From Trichlorobacter sp. (GTDB lineage: Bacteria; Desulfobacterota; Desulfuromonadia; Geobacterales; Pseudopelobacteraceae), in NCBI RefSeq assembly GCF_030247655.1, contig NZ_JAOTRZ010000002.1, positions 1-52,720 of the forward strand: a DNA stretch of 52,720 nucleotides, in the 5' to 3' direction. A model generated the notes under the pieces. The model saw only the letters and a program-made list of their open reading frames with translations. It did no database searches and was not told the DNA's origin. A program made the translations under genes and the position numbers. This document shows positions 51,909 to 52,720 of this stretch, piece after piece (position 1 is the first letter of the stretch; every line of letters starts with the position of its first letter).

Positions 51909-52720
51909 TCAGCTGATCAGTATTACCGAAATATTATCCCTGCCTCCTTTTGCATTGGCTGCATTGATAAGATTGTCAGCCACCACATCCAAACTGACTG
52001 TATTGTCAGCAAGAAGCATTTCAATTTCCGCATCTGTCAGCATATCAGTCAGTCCATCAGAGCAGATCAAGAGCATATCCTTCTGGCTGATTTCAATAAC
52101 ACTGAAATCCGGATCAGGAGGGTTGCTACACCCAAGAGATCGTGTAAGTGCATGAAACTGTCTTTGGGGGATTTCGCCCAAAGGAACACCCTTTGTAAGT
52201 AGCTGATCACCAACGGTATGGTCATGGGTTAATCGAGTAAATTTATGGCATCCATGGCCGAGTAGCGGTTCGGGTTGGGGATAATAATCACGCTGAAACA
52301 GATAACAGCGACTATCACCGGCATTAACAATATAGGCTTTGCCGTTCTGCACCACCGCAACGACCAGTGTTGTGCCCATCTTCGCCATAGCAGGATCAGA
52401 CTGCGCTTTGGTAAAAATCTCCCAGTGTGCGGCATGCAGTGCATGCACCATCAACTCAAAATAATCATCAACAGCCGTGTGCATAATGTTCGAGCGGATC
52501 ACCCGATAGACCGTATCAACAGCAAGGGCGCTTGCCACTTCACCGGCATTGTGCCCGCCAATGCCGTCAGCAAGCAGATAAATGCCCAAGGTATCGTCTG
52601 CCTTGACACAGTCTTCATTATTCTGGCGGACAAGTCCGGGATGCGTGGCATGGCTGGAGTGCATGGCGGTATCTATGGTTTCTGCATGCAGTGATGCTGA
52701 TACATAACGTCCAGAAAAGC
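51909..52720 (-). CDS. PP2C-family Ser/Thr protein phosphatase (5' partial at right edge)
   Basis: About 270 residues are visible. The frame stays open to the window edge, and the first ATG (52664) has no ribosome binding site, so the real start may lie outside. Residues upstream of that Met continue as SGRYVSASLHAETIDTA. PP2C motifs are present: RQNNEDCVK, LLADGIGGHNAGEVAS, MGTTLVVAVVQN, NAGDSRCYLF, LICSDGLTDMLTD and GGRDNISVILIS. All the metal-binding aspartates are visible. It is likely part of a Ser/Thr phosphorylation circuit; no kinase or FHA gene is inside the window. Confidence 0.9.
   Translation of the reverse strand, partial: FSGRYVSASLHAETIDTAMHSSHATHPGLVRQNNEDCVKADDTLGIYLLADGIGGHNAGEVASALAVDTVYRVIRSNIMHTAVDDYFELMVHALHAAHWEIFTKAQSDPAMAKMGTTLVVAVVQNGKAYIVNAGDSRCYLFQRDYYPQPEPLLGHGCHKFTRLTHDHTVGDQLLTKGVPLGEIPQRQFHALTRSLGCSNPPDPDFSVIEISQKDMLLICSDGLTDMLTDAEIEMLLADNTVSLDVVADNLINAANAKGGRDNISVILIS

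Overview
The window reads as a gene-dense chromosomal segment of a Geobacter-type bacterium (Desulfuromonadota; a Geobacter/Trichlorobacter relative is my best guess). The reasons are the many histidine kinases and c-di-GMP proteins, a DUF4388-pilT pair, a short ArgA-like acetyltransferase, a stand-alone hypE, a NapH-like ferredoxin next to a DUF362 protein, and three copies of an intergenic inverted repeat starting ttaacgcagag that I associate with Geobacter genomes. This is judged from gene content, not from a database search. I saw no tRNA, rRNA, CRISPR array, transposase or phage gene. Genes are tightly packed, with many ATGA, GTGA or TTGA start/stop overlaps.

Layout, left to right. 1-2.6 kb: a pilin-like protein with Ig-like and LamG domains (cut by the left edge), then hemH. 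2.6-7.2 kb: a ZraP/Spy-like Met-rich periplasmic protein, a PepSY-like exported protein, an OmpR-type regulator, its kinase, a LUD protein and a ComF-type phosphoribosyltransferase, all on +. 7.2-8.6 kb: an Rrf2 regulator with three clustered cysteines, and larE. 8.6-13.2 kb (minus strand): a kinase/NtrC-type regulator pair followed by three exported low-complexity proteins, including an outer-membrane barrel. 13.2-15.6 kb: a solute-binding protein coupled to an orphan kinase. 15.6-18.6 kb (minus): GNAT acetyltransferase, DUF815 ATPase, YbaK, HypE. 18.8-21.4 kb: a FabMG-like protein, bamD, plsY. 21.4-29.1 kb: a Nudix hydrolase, a large hybrid kinase coupled to a response-regulator diguanylate cyclase, a zinc-dependent phospholipase C family protein, and a second hybrid kinase. 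29.1-33.0 kb: YihY, thiol peroxidase, cupin, a small aromatic-rich exported protein, beta-carbonic anhydrase, isochorismatase-family hydrolase, DUF2288. 33.1-36.2 kb: DUF4388 protein, pilT, a Pro-rich exported protein and a strong terminator. 36.2-36.8 kb: a gene-free stretch that may encode a small RNA. 36.8-44.4 kb: three consecutive signalling giants (PAS-GAF-GGDEF-EAL, CheB-CheR-PAS, PAS hybrid kinase). 44.4-47.6 kb (minus): ovoA and a PLP C-S lyase, a probable ovothiol operon. 47.8-52.7 kb: a SlyD-like FKBP with a cysteine-rich insert, a dihydrouridine synthase, a polyferredoxin, a DUF362 protein, and a PP2C phosphatase that runs off the right edge.

The main themes are envelope sensing (five histidine kinases or kinase/regulator pairs plus c-di-GMP enzymes), type IV pilus function, and redox or metal stress (ZraP-like protein, Rrf2, Tpx, ovothiol synthesis). 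The items I find most worth a second look are the ovoA-C-S lyase pair in what looks like an anaerobe, the kinase/NtrC envelope operon with two 17-bp dyads exactly 21 bp apart, the 22-bp perfect operator between tpx and the cupin gene, the possible small RNA near 36.2-36.5 kb, and the three-gene PAS/c-di-GMP/CheBR cluster.
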